Of a stretch of DNA of 44,733 nt, positions 24,431 through 34,994 are shown one piece after another. The stretch spans positions 217,331-262,063 of the forward strand of contig BFEA01001044.1 of the NCBI GenBank assembly GCA_003427395.1, in the 5' to 3' direction. The translations under genes were made by a program, and so were the position numbers. How positions within the stretch are numbered: position 1 is the first letter of the stretch; each line of letters starts with the position of its first letter. Source of the stretch: Chara braunii. Lineage: Eukaryota; Streptophyta; Charophyceae; Charales; Characeae. The notes under the pieces were generated by a model. It was not told the origin of the DNA and searched no databases. It saw only the letters and a program-made list of their open reading frames with translations.

Positions 24431-24514
24431 CTGCCGTGCCAACTGTCACAACGGGGTGAACTGTAAATAACCCCAGTCCTAAGGTCACGGGTTTAAGTCC
24501 CGGTGTCGAGGCAG
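24431..24514 (+). other. tRNA-like sequence (degenerate; possible SINE head)
   Basis: CACGGGTTTAAGTCCCGGTG (24487-24506) folds as a T-arm with a B-box-like GGGTTTAAGTCCC. GTCCTAAGG before it looks like half an anticodon arm, and CTGCC (24431) can pair with GGCAG (24510-24514) as part of an acceptor stem. No normal D-arm can be drawn and the length (84) is wrong for a standard tRNA, so I call it tRNA-derived, not a functional tRNA gene. Confidence 0.4.
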
Positions 24515-25554
24515 AAACCTTTATAAGGGTATATTCCGGTGTTTTCATGGCTCGCAGGAAGGCGCCGTTCTATCCGTAAACTGATAGGATGTCGGTGAGC
24601 GAGAGAGGGACAAGCTGAAGATAATCCGTCACGGCGCGGCAAAAGATTTCATGGGTATCCCAATCCCCTATACATATTTTTACATTTTCTTTCTTATCGG
24701 GTATTGACCTCGCGTCTGTCTTTTCTAAATCTGTTACTCAGACTCTAGGGTTGGGCACCCAAGTAGCTGTAGGAAGGGCAGTTGACGCTACCAGGGCATA
24801 CCACGGCAGGAACCACTAAAGGAAGGAAGCCGCGGCGACGGGGACGTCGGGGATACTATTTCCCTTCGCCCCCACCATCAAAGCGACGTACGATGACGAC
24901 CTAAACAAAAGGTTGCCGCGCGGCCCATCGGTCACATGATTCGGGGTCCATTGAAGGAAAAAAACGGCGTTAGAAGTATTTGAAGCACGACTGCAACATA
25001 GGAGAAGAGGGGAAATCTAAGAAGGGGGTGATCGAGTTAAAGGCCTATCCGAAAAGACTATCGAAGAGGACCTACCCTATCGCAATCCCTATAGGACTCA
25101 ACCCCGCCCCTACGCCATGGGTGTGCGCCATGCCATTTAACTAGGGTAAGTGGGTGTCCAGGTAATATGAGAGGAAGCCGCGAAGATAGGCACGACGGGA
25201 CCAATCATTCCCCGACGTTCCTACCGCTAAAACAATGTTCGACAACCTACAAAGAATGGGGACGCGCAATTCAAAGCTCAACAGTTGAAAACGGTCGAGC
25301 CGAACAACGGCCCGGAGGCGGTGTGATAACAGGCAAAACAAAGGGTTGAAGTTAAAAATTTATCTAGGAAAACTACCGGTGAAAGTACCCATTTGCACCT
25401 AGTGCGGGGCCTCACCACGCGCATGCGTTATGCACACCCACCGTACTACTCGGTTGGGCCAATCAAGTAGTATGGCGGCACAAGGAGAGACCGAAGGTAG
25501 GAGGGAATAAGACCGCTGGGAGGGTGCCTCGAAAGTGTTGGCGGAGCGCCACAC
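24515..25554. other. Unassigned GC-moderate region
   Basis: No reading frame longer than about 66 codons, no recognised motif and no clear repeat. It may hold decayed SINE or rDNA-like material, but I cannot support a call. Confidence 0.35.
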
Positions 25555-25690
25555 TTACCCCTTCAGATACTCGTGATGCCCCTACCTATACCGTGGTAGG
25601 GGCTAGTCCAGTAAGTTTCGGTGGCAGACTAATAAATGGTGGACCTGTGGATCGAACATCACAACCTCCGACTGCCGGGCTAGCCCCCCT
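25555..25690 (-). mobile_element. tRNA-derived SINE-like unit 1
   Basis: On the minus strand it begins GGGCTAGCCCGGCAGTCGG (A-box-like) followed by GATGTTCGATCC (25649-25660, B-box-like). A body with GTCTGCCACCGAAACTTAC follows, then GGTGTGGCGCTCC at the far end. It aligns over its whole length with unit 2, including the internal ACCACGGTATAGG / ACCACGATGTAGG segment. SINEs are transcribed by RNA polymerase III and moved by LINE proteins. Confidence 0.55.
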
Positions 25691-25734
25691 TTTGAGCTGA
25701 AACGCGAAGCATGAGGAAAAGATGCCTCGACAAT

Positions 25735-25890
25735 ACCAGTGGAGCGCCTCGTTTACCAAGACAAATACCGGCGGGGCTCTTTCCTACATCGTGGTAAGAG
25801 CTAGCCTGGAAGGTTTCAGGGGCGGGCTTACGAACGTGAGGCGCAAGGATCGAGCCCAGGCACGCCCGAACCAACGGTCTAGCTCCTTTT
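25735..25890 (-). mobile_element. tRNA-derived SINE-like unit 2
   Basis: This is a diverged copy in the same orientation as unit 1. TAGACCGTTGGTTC is A-box-like and CTGGGCTCGATCC (25847-25860) is B-box-like. It shares the body GCCCGCCCCTGAAACCTTCC and the end GAGGCGCTCCACTGG. Two copies in the same direction within 350 bp may be a tandem duplication or independent insertions. Confidence 0.55.
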
Positions 25891-26517
25891 CGTGGGGCAC
25901 AGGAGCGCCTCCTTGGAAACCGCGCGATCCAGGAAAATCACGCAGCCGGAAATCCACCCGCCTCGCTGACTTTCGGCCCCTACGCGAGTGCGGAGGGGTT
26001 CGATCTCTGGGCAGCGGGGTAGGAGGACCCCTTATACGTTGAAGGGCGGAAACGGCAAGGGACAAAAATCCCATTCGGTGTGTCTATACGGCAGGACCTC
26101 GAACTGTGGCCAGGAGGAAGAGAACGGTAAAGGCGCGGAAAAAGAAAAACGAAGAAAAACTAAAACGAATGAACGACAAAAAAAAAGGAGTAAAACTTCT
26201 CGAAATTTTCCTGCAGTGTGATCGTTCGGAGGGGATTTGAAATGTGGCCTGCAGGGAAGGGGAAAAAAAAAAAAAAACGTTAAGAGGAAAACGGGTGGGG
26301 AGACGAAAAGAAAACAGAAATAAAAACGAAAAAAAAAAGAGAACGCCACATGGCGTGAGAGAAAGCAAACATGGAAGCAGGCCTCTTTGACCACAGCTAG
26401 CTCCGCCTAAAACGGAGCCCAGCTTCCTTCGTTTGTATTCTTTTTTTTTTTTTTTATTCGTTTCTTTTTCTTCTCTTTCCGTTTTCTTTTTATCTACCAC
26501 CTCCACTGAGTGGCTGC
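25891..26517. other. Spacer with A-rich and T-rich blocks
   Basis: ACGAAAAA and GAAAAAC words fill 26130-26340, and a run of about 20 T lies at about 26438-26456. The palindrome-containing GAACGCCACATGGCGTG is at about 26341 and a close match (GACGCCACATGGCGGTG) lies at about 44352, each next to A-runs, which suggests a shared repeat. The Phe- and Lys-rich frames here reflect base composition. Confidence 0.45.
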
Positions 26518-26705
26518 CTATGGGCCGGGGGGCACGTACCTTCTCAGGCTTCAAAGGCAGATTCATGCTCAAAGTTGCCCATTCGAGGTCATTGTGTGAA
26601 CATGACTTGGAGGTATGTTGCTGCCACGCATATACCGTACTCGGAATCGAACCGTGGCGCTTGGGTTAACACTACGGGAGAGTCCGTGGCTGCAGCTGGG
26701 GTGGA
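26518..26705 (-). mobile_element. tRNA-derived SINE-like unit 3
   Basis: The minus strand contains a perfect pol III B box, GGTTCGATTCC (26643-26653). Upstream, TCTCCCGTAGTGTTAACCC is A-box-like, with a shortened A-to-B distance. Its body GAATCTGCCTTTGAAGCCTG resembles the bodies of units 1 and 2, which argues for one SINE superfamily with different heads. Confidence 0.55.
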
Positions 26706-27166
26706 GCAACGGCTATGATGGCCCCTCCCCTGGCCTATGCTGGGCCATTATGAACCCCTTGCAGACTCAGCACCCTCGACATTAGATCTTTCTGATCCTG
26801 GGGGGTGGGGTTCAGTGTCGGGAAAAAGACAGCAGCACATGGGGGCTGAGGGAATAATAACGTGATTCCCGCCATTGAGATCAGTGGATCTCGTGGTTGG
26901 GAATCCATCAGAAAAAAAGAAGGCTTGGACTGAATAAAACACTAAGTCCAACCTTCTCTCGATGTACTTGCACTAGGAAAAATAGTCAGGTACGTCAAAC
27001 TTTAAGAATTCATAACTCTTAGAATAATGGTCAGAAAATTACAAGAAAAATTGATTCCGAAATGAAACAACGTCGGCCATCTTGTGAGAATTACGAGATG
27101 CCTGATTGAACTAACCCTGAATAGATAAAAACGAGAGAAAGGGTAAAAGTCAATGTCAGTCGGACT
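26706..27166. other. Spacer, nothing recognised
   Basis: No gene, repeat or RNA could be supported. Confidence 0.35.
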
Positions 27167-27786
27167 AAGTGTGCGGTTGTGGTGCGACGACGTCACACCA
27201 TCGGTCTCGCAAAATTCGAGGGCCCAGGGCCATCTCGAATTATTGTCTAAGGGCTAGAGTGTCGAGACACTCTCTCCACCTCGACTATAAAAGCAGGCAG
27301 TGCCCAAAAGTTGCCACACAAGGAGGATGTATTGTTGGAATGGTCGCACACTCTAAGGCATTTGTGAGTTGCGGGAGTGATGAGGGAGTGTTGTTGGGAG
27401 TTTACTAGAGGAGATGCTGGAGCAAGGAGGAGGAGGCTAAGCCACCATAGCCACAAGGTGGGAGCACCTGGCTGCCACTTTTGTTGGCACCGGACATACG
27501 GCACGCGAGCTAGGGTCCACTCCATTGGAGCGAGACCTCGTCTCCAAGCTCAAAGGGGCGATATTTTAGGCCTAGCTTCGGCTAGGGACCATATTTTATT
27601 ATTTTTGCATTAGGATGTGGCCGGTGTAAGTGTGCGTGCTACCAGAGCGATCAAGCGGAGGCTACGTCCGTATGGGAAGGAACGTTGTCGGCCTTGTCGT
27701 ACGTGGGCGTCGAGATAATTTTCCGGGAGAGCCGTGAGACTGCCGTTGGGTCTGGTTTTGATACCAAGGCGGTGCCTCATTATTTT
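27167..27786 (+). promoter_or_regulatory. Promoter- or LTR-like segment with TATA box
   Basis: A strong TATA box, CGACTATAAAAGCAGG (TATAAAAG at 27286-27293), has a G/C-rich start-like region about 30 bases on. Upstream is a CGACGTCAC motif of the CRE/bZIP type (about 27186-27196). A perfect UUCG-loop hairpin CCTAGC-TTCG-GCTAGG (27571-27586) is followed by a T/A-rich stretch like a polyadenylation region. The order fits U3-R-U5 of an LTR starting near TGTGCGGTTG, but no second copy is in the window, so a cellular or decayed element promoter is equally possible. Confidence 0.4.
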
Positions 27787-29471
27787 GGAGCGAGGATCTC
27801 GGTTTGCGGTGCGACAAGGTGACGGTGCTGCACACCCACTTGTTGGCTGCTCACGGTGGTAGCATCATTTATATTTTGTGTGGCATTCCACGTGTGGCGT
27901 GTGGTCCAAAGGAGGTGCCGAGTGTGGCACGTGCTCAAAACGGGCGACGGTGCAAGCTTGTGGCGTTGTGAAACAAGAGATTTTTCTTGCGGTGAAGACG
28001 ACACAAGTTCTTGACGTTTTGGCATGGTGGAACCCTTGGTAGCGGCCCTCGGTTCCATTGGGACTACTTGGGACTGCACCACATCGACGGTTCTATTGAT
28101 TGAACCGTCGGCAAAAAAATGAAGTTGCTCGACGTCGAGGGATTTATTTTTTAGTGCGTCGGTGACTTCCATAACTTTAGCTTCGGCGGAACCAACTTGG
28201 AACCGGAGGTGCTGCTCATCGCAGGTGGGGCTTGCCAAGGCAGGCAAGGACCGCTCAATAATTGCTGGGACTCACGACTCTTGCGATTTTGTATTCAAGA
28301 CATTTTTTTAGCGTGACTGGCGTTCAAGATTCAACTTGGCTTTCTTAGGTGAGCTAGTCGGCATCAACGACACTTCACTCAAGGTCAGTTAATGACTCAG
28401 ATCCCTCACTCCCCACGTGAACCCACACTTTGTTTGCCCCATTTTTATTTCCTTGAATATTCAGTTGAAGAGAAAGAGATTAGGTTGTGTGTGCTCAAAC
28501 GTAAAAAGGGAAGTATTGTCTGATCCCGGGTCTTCCTGCCTACCCTCGGAAACTGTCTTGGCTTTGTACTTTGTTGCAGGCATGTGAGCGAAAGCTTTGT
28601 ATGTCCAACGAAGACTGGGTTCTTGCGGGTGTGACGCTCCACCTATGAAATATCCAACGCTTCTTTGTTTTGGTTCGTAAGATCCTTGGTCGATTGACGC
28701 TCACGAGGGGGGAATCTTGTCATTAATTTGTCTTTCTTTATTTGGTTCCGCGGTTTCCGCATTAGGAATTCAACGACATGGGCCGTTCGTTATATTACTA
28801 TAAGGCGACCGTCACCTATTACCCACGACAAGAATTGTAGGATGCGGTGAAACGGGTCGACAAGACCCCTTTATTTTTACACTTCTTTCCTGAACTATCC
28901 GACGCATAGGAAATAACTCCAATAAGCATGCATCAGCAACCTCGTCTAGCTCGAGGGGGCACCACATATGGATGGGCAGTCTCGGGGACAAGTTTTCAAT
29001 TTTCGTAGGCCTTGTGGGACCAAGTAGTGACATGAATCCCCCTACTATTAGCCTACGCACGCTCGACGTTTAAGGGACTGAGTCGGCTAGCCGAAAAAAT
29101 GGGGGCGCGGGTAGCAGACAACTCGGGTGCCGCAAGGAATGCTGCCTCGAGAAGTTCGCGACGAAGAAGCGTGACGGTCGCCTCCATCATGCTGTTTCCA
29201 AGCAAGACGGAGGCAAGGACGTCTCCTGTAGTTCTGGGAGGATTTAGACAAAGATGGGCGAGGATGAGATCATGTGGTTGTCCCTGCGCATTATGAGGAA
29301 CCACCACGCTCGACAGGGACCATTCGTGTACATCGAGCATTATGATGGCGTTGGTCCGTTTGATGTCTGATTCTGTGTCGCTGAGAGATGTGACGATGAG
29401 GCCCTCCAACGACAGGAGGAGAATTTGCTAAAACTCGTTCGTATTTGATGACGACTCTTCAGTGACGCAGG
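27787..29471. other. Unassigned region upstream of the second gypsy element
   Basis: Open frames occur on the minus strand at 27780-28247 (155 codons) and 29053-29409 (118 codons). Neither resembles a family I know and neither has a visible promoter. The region may contain the decayed leader and gag start of the element that follows. Confidence 0.35.
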
Positions 29472-30425
29472 ATGGCAGGAGCTCGGCGCGACCTGACGAT
29501 TCCTAGGTATCCTTTGATACAAGAAACGACCGATGATGATCGCATCGTCAGGGTGAAGAGGATGTTAATCGTGTTCGACGGGACTCCAACCCGATGGTTT
29601 GGCTTCGTTGGGATCGTCAATGGTGGACGCGGGTTTCTTCCGGAGGCGCGATCAGAGATTCGACCAACCGTGATTGGATATCCGAACGAGCTGCATGGGC
29701 ACACATAGTAAGGTAATCCCGAATAATTACCTTGTATTGTTATTTAACTAGGCGGTTCAATTGTGATTTGGTTTCCCCTCGAAAGGACAAGTGGCATTAT
29801 CATGACAATGACCCTAGTACGACTGAGAGATGTGAGATAATAACGACTCAACGTGGATGGGCTATTTCGATTAGTCACAAACCGCGTAATGAGATGGGTT
29901 TGCTAAAAATCTTTCATGACTTAAGTATCTGGTTGTGATCGTTAAAGGACAGAATGGAAGACGTTGGAAGTGGTAACACACTATGTGCACGTTGATGTTG
30001 TGGAAGAAGTTGGTGCGATGGCGTGTAGGACACGAGTCTGGAAAACATTTCGTGAACGAATGTTGGAAAAATACCAGTTAGGAGATGGATTGTTGGACGT
30101 TTCTGACCTTCGTAAAGTGAGTCGGGAGAAATTTGGGACGATCGAAGGGTTCCTAAAGAGGTTTGAGAAGGTAGCTAAGAGGATTCTCGATCTCCCCGAT
30201 AAGATAAAATGCATTATCTTTCTGACCAACTTCACCAAAGTCGAGCAAAGAGAGTTGATGAAGGGTTTTACTACCACGTACGACTGGGATAAGATTAAGG
30301 AGAATCTTAAGGTCGGTGACTTCGACCAAATGCTCTATCATCTCCTGCGCAGGCAAAGAAAAATGCAGGAGGAGGAATTAGTAAGTAGTGATAAGGATAA
30401 AGAGATGTTCGGGGCAAGGTACTGA
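29472..30425 (+). pseudogene. gag: gag capsid region of the second gypsy element
   Basis: The frame at 29472-29708 carries VFDGTPTRWFGFV, which resembles a Gag N-terminal motif (compare LFMGDNVKEFVDLF in the frame at 43212). After frameshifts the frame 29964-30425 reads VWKTFRERMLEKYQLGDG and later FGTIEGFLKRFEKVAKRI, the usual capsid helices of retrotransposon Gag. The frame ends just inside a 32-bp tandem duplication. The product would have been the structural particle protein. Confidence 0.6.
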
Positions 30426-30479
30426 CGATAAGGCAACAAGACTGTGTGGCAAGGTACTGACGATAAGGCAACAAGACTG
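30413..30479 (+). repeat. 32-bp perfect tandem duplication in gag
   Basis: The 32 bases beginning GGCAAGGTACTGACG (30413-30444) are repeated exactly at 30448-30479 after a three-base spacer. The 35-bp period shifts the reading frame. Exact identity in an otherwise decayed gene suggests a late event. Confidence 0.9.
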
Positions 30480-30652
30480 CAAGAGAAAAGGAAAAGAAAG
30501 GGAAAAAGATTCTGACGAGGAAGGTAGTGAAAAAGAAGAAGAATAAGAACCTCCTCGGAAAGCGACGAAGGCCGAACGAAAAGCCATGAATCAAACACGG
30601 GGAGGACAAGGTACGAATGGAAATCAATCCAAGAATAAGAGTGACCATGTAA

Positions 30653-31050
30653 ATGATAATTGTGATACTATCAATCAACATTAGAGACAATCTCAAGATA
30701 CCAAGCCCTGACAATTTCGGCCGCAATGCGGAGGAGGTTGGCGGCGTGATTGGAGAGTTTCTGGTGGTCGCGGTTACCGTAATAAGGATTGAAACTGTAA
30801 CTATTATGCCCAAAGAGGGCAAGGTGTCCGATATTGTCAAACCCTCGTTAGAGATGAGGAGGATCGGATGGTATACACGAACATCCGAGGCGAGGTATTC
30901 GATTTTGAAGGGAACCTTATCGATTCATACATAGAAGGAGGAATGAGGAAGGAAGCATTCCGACGCGTGAACCGGACCATGCCCTACACGTACCGGTTGG
31001 CCTCAAAAGAAGAAATGAAGGTGCTTGAGTCAGAAGAGGCTGCACGCTAG
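30653..31050 (+). pseudogene. Degenerate zinc knuckle and Gag C-terminus
   Basis: At 30796-30837 the frame reads CNYYAQRGQGVRYC. Its spacing is that of C-X2-C-X4-H-X4-C, with the first and last Cys kept, the second Cys changed to Tyr and the His to Gln. It continues in the same frame to VYTNIRGEVFDFEGNLID and stops at 31048-31050. Zinc binding and RNA packaging would be lost. Confidence 0.55.
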
Positions 31051-31859
31051 GTGATTTTTAGTAGGCCTAAAGTTAGTAAGGGCAAGACCGAAAAGGAAAA
31101 AGATATGCGAGAAGCTTTAAGCTCGAGAAGCAATTTAGAGGCATTTGAGAGGCCAAGTTATGAGACTGGGTCTCGACATGGAAAAAGTTTGGCCAAGCAT
31201 GCCGAATATGTTTCTGCTTGGTGGGCACAACGAGAGAAGGGGCACGGCTCCTTTGGTGGCGTCTCTGTCAGCATTACGTGTGGGGAGGCCGTCATCGTCC
31301 CACCTTCAGATGACCCCGACGGGAACGTGTTCCGTCTTGAACAGACCCGTCCTCCGAAGAGGAACGTCACCAGCAGTCTCTCAAGCCCAAAAGATTAAGA
31401 AGGGGATCCAACCTCGAGTCGCGTCCGCTGTTAGTGGGAAGGTGCAACAGGACGCGCCGGTGGTAATCGTGGAAGAAGACTTGGATATGGAAGATGAGAA
31501 ATTAAGGGCGAAGGATGAGCGTTAGGCAAGGTTACGCGCCCAAAAACGAGGTCTAGATGAGAGTCAAGATAAGAAAAAGGAAGATGGAGAAGAGGAAAAG
31601 CACCAGAAGAAGAAGAACTAGTACACGATTGCGATTGAGGGTGGCATCGACTTTGAGAAGATTGTGGATCGGATACTTGAGAGTCATCGAGATTTGGTAA
31701 CGCTCAAGCAATTTTTAGCAGCCTCACCAAAGATTCGGGAAGAGCTTAAGCAGAGACTGACTCGACGGAAGGTGATGACGGTTAAGTTCGGGGAGGTAAT
31801 TCCACCTGAGGCAGATTGGATTTCTGGGGGAGCAAAGATGGATTGGAGGTGAGTAGCAA
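31051..31859 (+). pseudogene. Linker between Gag zinc knuckle and protease
   Basis: Charged, low-complexity frames (31051-31398, 31145-31525) lead to a better-conserved stretch at 31664-31852 containing VTLKQFLAASPKIREELKQR. This kind of segment precedes protease in several plant and algal gypsy elements as I remember them; I could not check it. Stops and frameshifts break it. Confidence 0.45.
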
Positions 31860-32247
31860 CTAGGCACGTAATGGTCAAGATAGGTGTTTGACAACGTCTT
31901 GCGCTCGTTGACGCCAGAGCGGAGATGAACATATTAAGGAAAAAAGAGGCGCTAGAGTTAGGGATTGAGATTGATTGTACTGATAATGGATTTTTGGTTG
32001 GCGTTGGAGGGTCGGCACTCTTCTGTGGAACTGCAGTAACGTCAGTATGCAGATTGGCAAGGTGAAGGAACGGTCTTATTTTTACTTGTTGCCGTTGGTT
32101 GAATATGGGGTGATGTTGGGACGGTCATTCTTAGGCCGATCGGAGTCCATCATCATTAATAAGCATGATGGGACGATGTTCATAATACTGTGTGATCCAA
32201 TGTGTGGACACTTCGAGGTGATCAAGTGCTCGAACACCGGGCCTTAG
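31860..32247 (+). pseudogene. Retropepsin-like protease
   Basis: LVDARAEMNIL stands where retropepsins have L(V/I)D(T/S)GAEMNIL. The catalytic Asp is kept (codon 31910-31912), but Thr/Ser is Ala and Gly is Arg. LGIEIDCTDNGFLVGVGGS follows and, after a frameshift near 32040, YFYLLPLVEYGVMLGRSFL, the normal C-terminal half. The enzyme would mature the polyprotein; this copy should be inactive. Confidence 0.68.
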
Positions 32248-32262
32248 AATTCAAGGAACAGG

Positions 32263-32829
32263 TTGAACCCTGGATCCTATAGCTTTGAGGAAGTGAAACA
32301 ATTGATAAAAGAACGAGAATCATATGGGGAGGACGATGGGGAGAACCCGATGGAGTTTTCCTTAGCTCTTCCCGATGTCTCACAGACTCTGGATGTCGTT
32401 TCAACCCACTCTGAAATCGACCCAAACCTCGTACAGACACTAACTGAGATTGTGTCTGAAGGTGGTGGCACGGGGAGTGTGTTCTTAACATACCGACCTA
32501 ACATCCAAATAGTTGGTGAGGAAGGTGTGATCCCACAGGCCAAGCAAGGGTATCTTTTTGAGGAGGGATACTTAAAGTTGATTCAAAACGGCGGTATAAG
32601 AAAGTAGCTGACAAAGCCAAGCCTGTCCCCGTCCTAGTTACTCAGGACGAAGAAGTGTATTACAAGGAGGAAAGAGAGTGGATTAGGGCGATGAGAGAAA
32701 AATGTGAAAGAGAGTTGTGTCGTTTAACCTACGAGAGAATTAAGGAGATGACCATTGGAGAAGAGGGTTTTCCAACAGGGGAAGAAAAAACCCTCATGGT
32801 TGATAACTTGATGTCATGAAGGAAGAACA
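32263..32829 (+). pseudogene. Region between protease and reverse transcriptase
   Basis: The frame 32263-32607 and, after a frameshift, the frame to about 32818 (KPVPVLVTQDEEVYY, then an E/R-rich helix) form a spacer ahead of RT. I recognise no catalytic motif. A function such as a connection or bridge segment is inferred from position only. Confidence 0.4.
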
Positions 32830-33251
32830 CTTGGCGTATATTTTTTTAATGACGATGAGAGAGAAAAATTAGACGTTGATAAAATCCCGATGATTAGAAT
32901 ACATACGGTACCGCATCAACCTTGGAATATAAGGGGGCGACACTATCCTAACCCGGATGACCATCGGAAGGTTGTAGACAACCTAGATGGGAAGATCAAG
33001 ACGAAGGTAGCCGATTACTCTTATGGACCATATGCGTCACCAGGGTTTTGTTTTGTCAAACCTAACGGTGTCTTACGGTGGGTACAAGACTTGCAGAGAT
33101 TGAATATGGTGATGTTTCGAGATGCCGGTGGACTTCCAAATGTAGATCAATTGTCCAAGGCTAGCGTCGGTAGACCCAGCATCACCTTCATTGATTTTTA
33201 TTCTGACCATGATCAGTTTCCCTAGTACACGGCTGATAGACCTATGACGCA
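32830..33251 (+). pseudogene. pol: Reverse transcriptase, fingers region
   Basis: FVKPNGVLRWVQDLQRLN is RT block 2-like (normally V-K-K-dg-WR-x-D-yR-x-LN). ITFIDFYSDHDQFP is the catalytic block normally written LDLxSGYxQ; the first catalytic Asp is present. A TAG follows at about 33222-33225, and a one-base deletion near 33248 moves the frame into the next segment (MHTPRGLVHM). Confidence 0.75.
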
Positions 33252-33719
33252 ATGCATACACCTAGGGGGCTGGTTCACATGTGTTTCGCACCTCAAGGTT
33301 GGATTAATGCCGTCGATATCGTACAACGATATATGATGAAGGTTATGCAACCGCTTTGTCCGAACGTGACCTCATCATATATCGATGACTTGTCGATTCC
33401 AGGACCAAGGGAGAAGGATGAATCTGAAGTGAAACCGGACGTACGTAAGTTCGTTTGGGATCACATTCACGACATCACGAAGGTTCTGGCTAAGTTAAAG
33501 GAGTATAATCTCATGACAAGTGGAGTAAAATTCCGGCACTGCATGAGTGGGGCTACAATCTTGGGATTCCTATGTGACGAGAAAGGTCGTCGACCGGATA
33601 CCAAGAAAACGAATAAGATCCTAGTATGACCTACTCCACTTAAGTCTGTTAGTGAGATAAGGAGTTTTTTCGGGACTTGTGGGTTTTGGAGGATCTTCAT
33701 CCAACATTTCGCTGCAAGG
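33252..33719 (+). pseudogene. pol: Reverse transcriptase, palm and thumb
   Basis: FAPQGWINAVDIVQRYM matches the F-g-l-x-n-A-p-x-x-F-q block. SSYIDDLSI carries the YIDD catalytic box (33378-33389), both Asp intact. HCMSGATILGFLCDEKG is the following block. A TGA at 33627-33629 replaces the Trp usual in the phrase before PTPLKSVSEIRSFFG, explained by one G-to-A change. RT copies element RNA into DNA. Confidence 0.82.
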
Positions 33720-34256
33720 GTGGAATACTTACGCAAACTTGTGCATAGGGGTAAAGATTGGGAATGGGGACCGGACCCACAGAAAGTGGTTGAGGATATA
33801 AAGACTGAGTTTCACAAAGGAGGGATGGTGTTCGGGGTTCCGTGCTTCGGTAATAACCCAGAGCGATTATTCATAATTCAAACCAATGCAGGACCTACGG
33901 CTCTAGGAGGGGTCCTTATTCAAAAAGACGAAAGCGGGGTTAAACGTCCATTAAGGTTTGAAAGTAGAACCCTCAACCTCACGGAGCGAAACTATTCCCA
34001 ATTCAAGAGAGAGACTTTAGTGGTACTTCATTGCCTAAGAATTTTTCGCAATTACGTTTTCGGTCGGAGATTCGTCTTGAGGGTTGATCCGACTACCCTG
34101 GCTCAGTCATTAAGAAACTACTCCCCTTTCGAGCTGACGATCGCGAGATGGCTGACATACATTTGGATGTTCGATTTTGCAGTTGAGAGGATAACCGGCG
34201 CGAAGAATTGGGCAGACGGGCTAAGTAGAATTGACTGGGACAACTCTAAGATTTGA
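33720..34256 (+). pseudogene. pol: RNase H domain
   Basis: The frame continues from RT (DWEWGPDPQKVVEDIKTEF) into the Ty3-type RNase H: FIIQTNAGPTALGGVLIQ, then RPLRFESRTLNLTERNY and the conserved ELTIARWLTYIWMFDFAVE. The first catalytic Asp (normally T-D-A) is Asn here (codon 33885-33887), again a G-to-A change, so cleavage activity should be lost. ITGAKNWADGLSRI closes the domain. A TGA ends the frame at 34254-34256. Confidence 0.82.
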
Positions 34257-34727
34257 GCAGAGGACTTTGTGCCTGTTGAGGGACTTATGGAAATCGAGGA
34301 AGGTTAACTAAGTATAAATTCTTACCATTATTTGTTTGATGCATCTTACCGACAAGGGAAGTCTATGTGGAACGCTCCCAAGTTTTATCAAGTTCATCCT
34401 GAGATGGTGAAAGAAGAGCCATTTATCGAGGAGGATCCATGGGGCGAGAGGACCAGTGAGCAGATGATGAGCCTCGCACTCTCGGACTCCATTCGACTGT
34501 CGGAAGATCCCTTGTCAATTCAAGAAAGCTTTCGACATGCCGATGAGGTCCTAAGAGTGTCTGGCGGGACGTGTTTTGTGATTAACACATTAGTTGAGGA
34601 GGACTTGCGGGCAATGGTACCAGCTGACGAGGACGGTAGGATGAAAGAGGCCTTTAGGGAAAATGAGTACGATGGGATATATAGAGAGATCGAATTATGG
34701 TTGAGTAAGGAGATACAATAGGAAAGT
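34257..34727 (+). pseudogene. Linker between RNase H and integrase
   Basis: This stays in the same frame as RNase H and integrase, interrupted by stops near 34304 and at 34719-34721. It is acidic, without a recognised domain. It was probably part of the continuous polyprotein. Confidence 0.55.
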
Positions 34728-34994
34728 GTGAAAGGTGACATTCATCGGAAGAGTGAAGAGTTTGTGGTTAGGTACGACCATCTCATTAAGAAGAGCGGAG
34801 ACGACATCCCAAAGAGGGTCGTTTGTGGAATTACGAGACAATTAGATGTGGTTGCGGCTCTTCATGACGGGATTGCAAGAGGACATCGCTTGGCCCAAAT
34901 GACCCTCCAGACGGTACGACATCTTTATTTCTGGGACGATATGAGTAAAATGATTATGGATTACTGCAGTTCGTGCATTGCTTGTCAAGAGCGC
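34728..34994 (+). pseudogene. pol: Integrase N-terminal zinc-binding domain
   Basis: ALHDGIARGHRLAQMTLQTV supplies the two His (codons 34863-34865 and 34884-34886). YCSSCIACQER supplies the two Cys (34974-34976 and 34983-34985), giving the H-H-C-C domain of retroviral integrase. The frame is cut directly after CQER by the 7.1-kb insertion and resumes near 42109 in register. Confidence 0.8.

Noticed and set aside
24431-24514. Functional tRNA gene
   Set aside because: T-arm and part of the acceptor stem pair, but no proper D-arm or anticodon arm can be drawn and the length is wrong. Described only as tRNA-like.
26032-26572. Phe-rich frames of 120-162 codons
   Set aside because: They arise from A-rich and T-rich blocks, and both overlapping frames are equally open.
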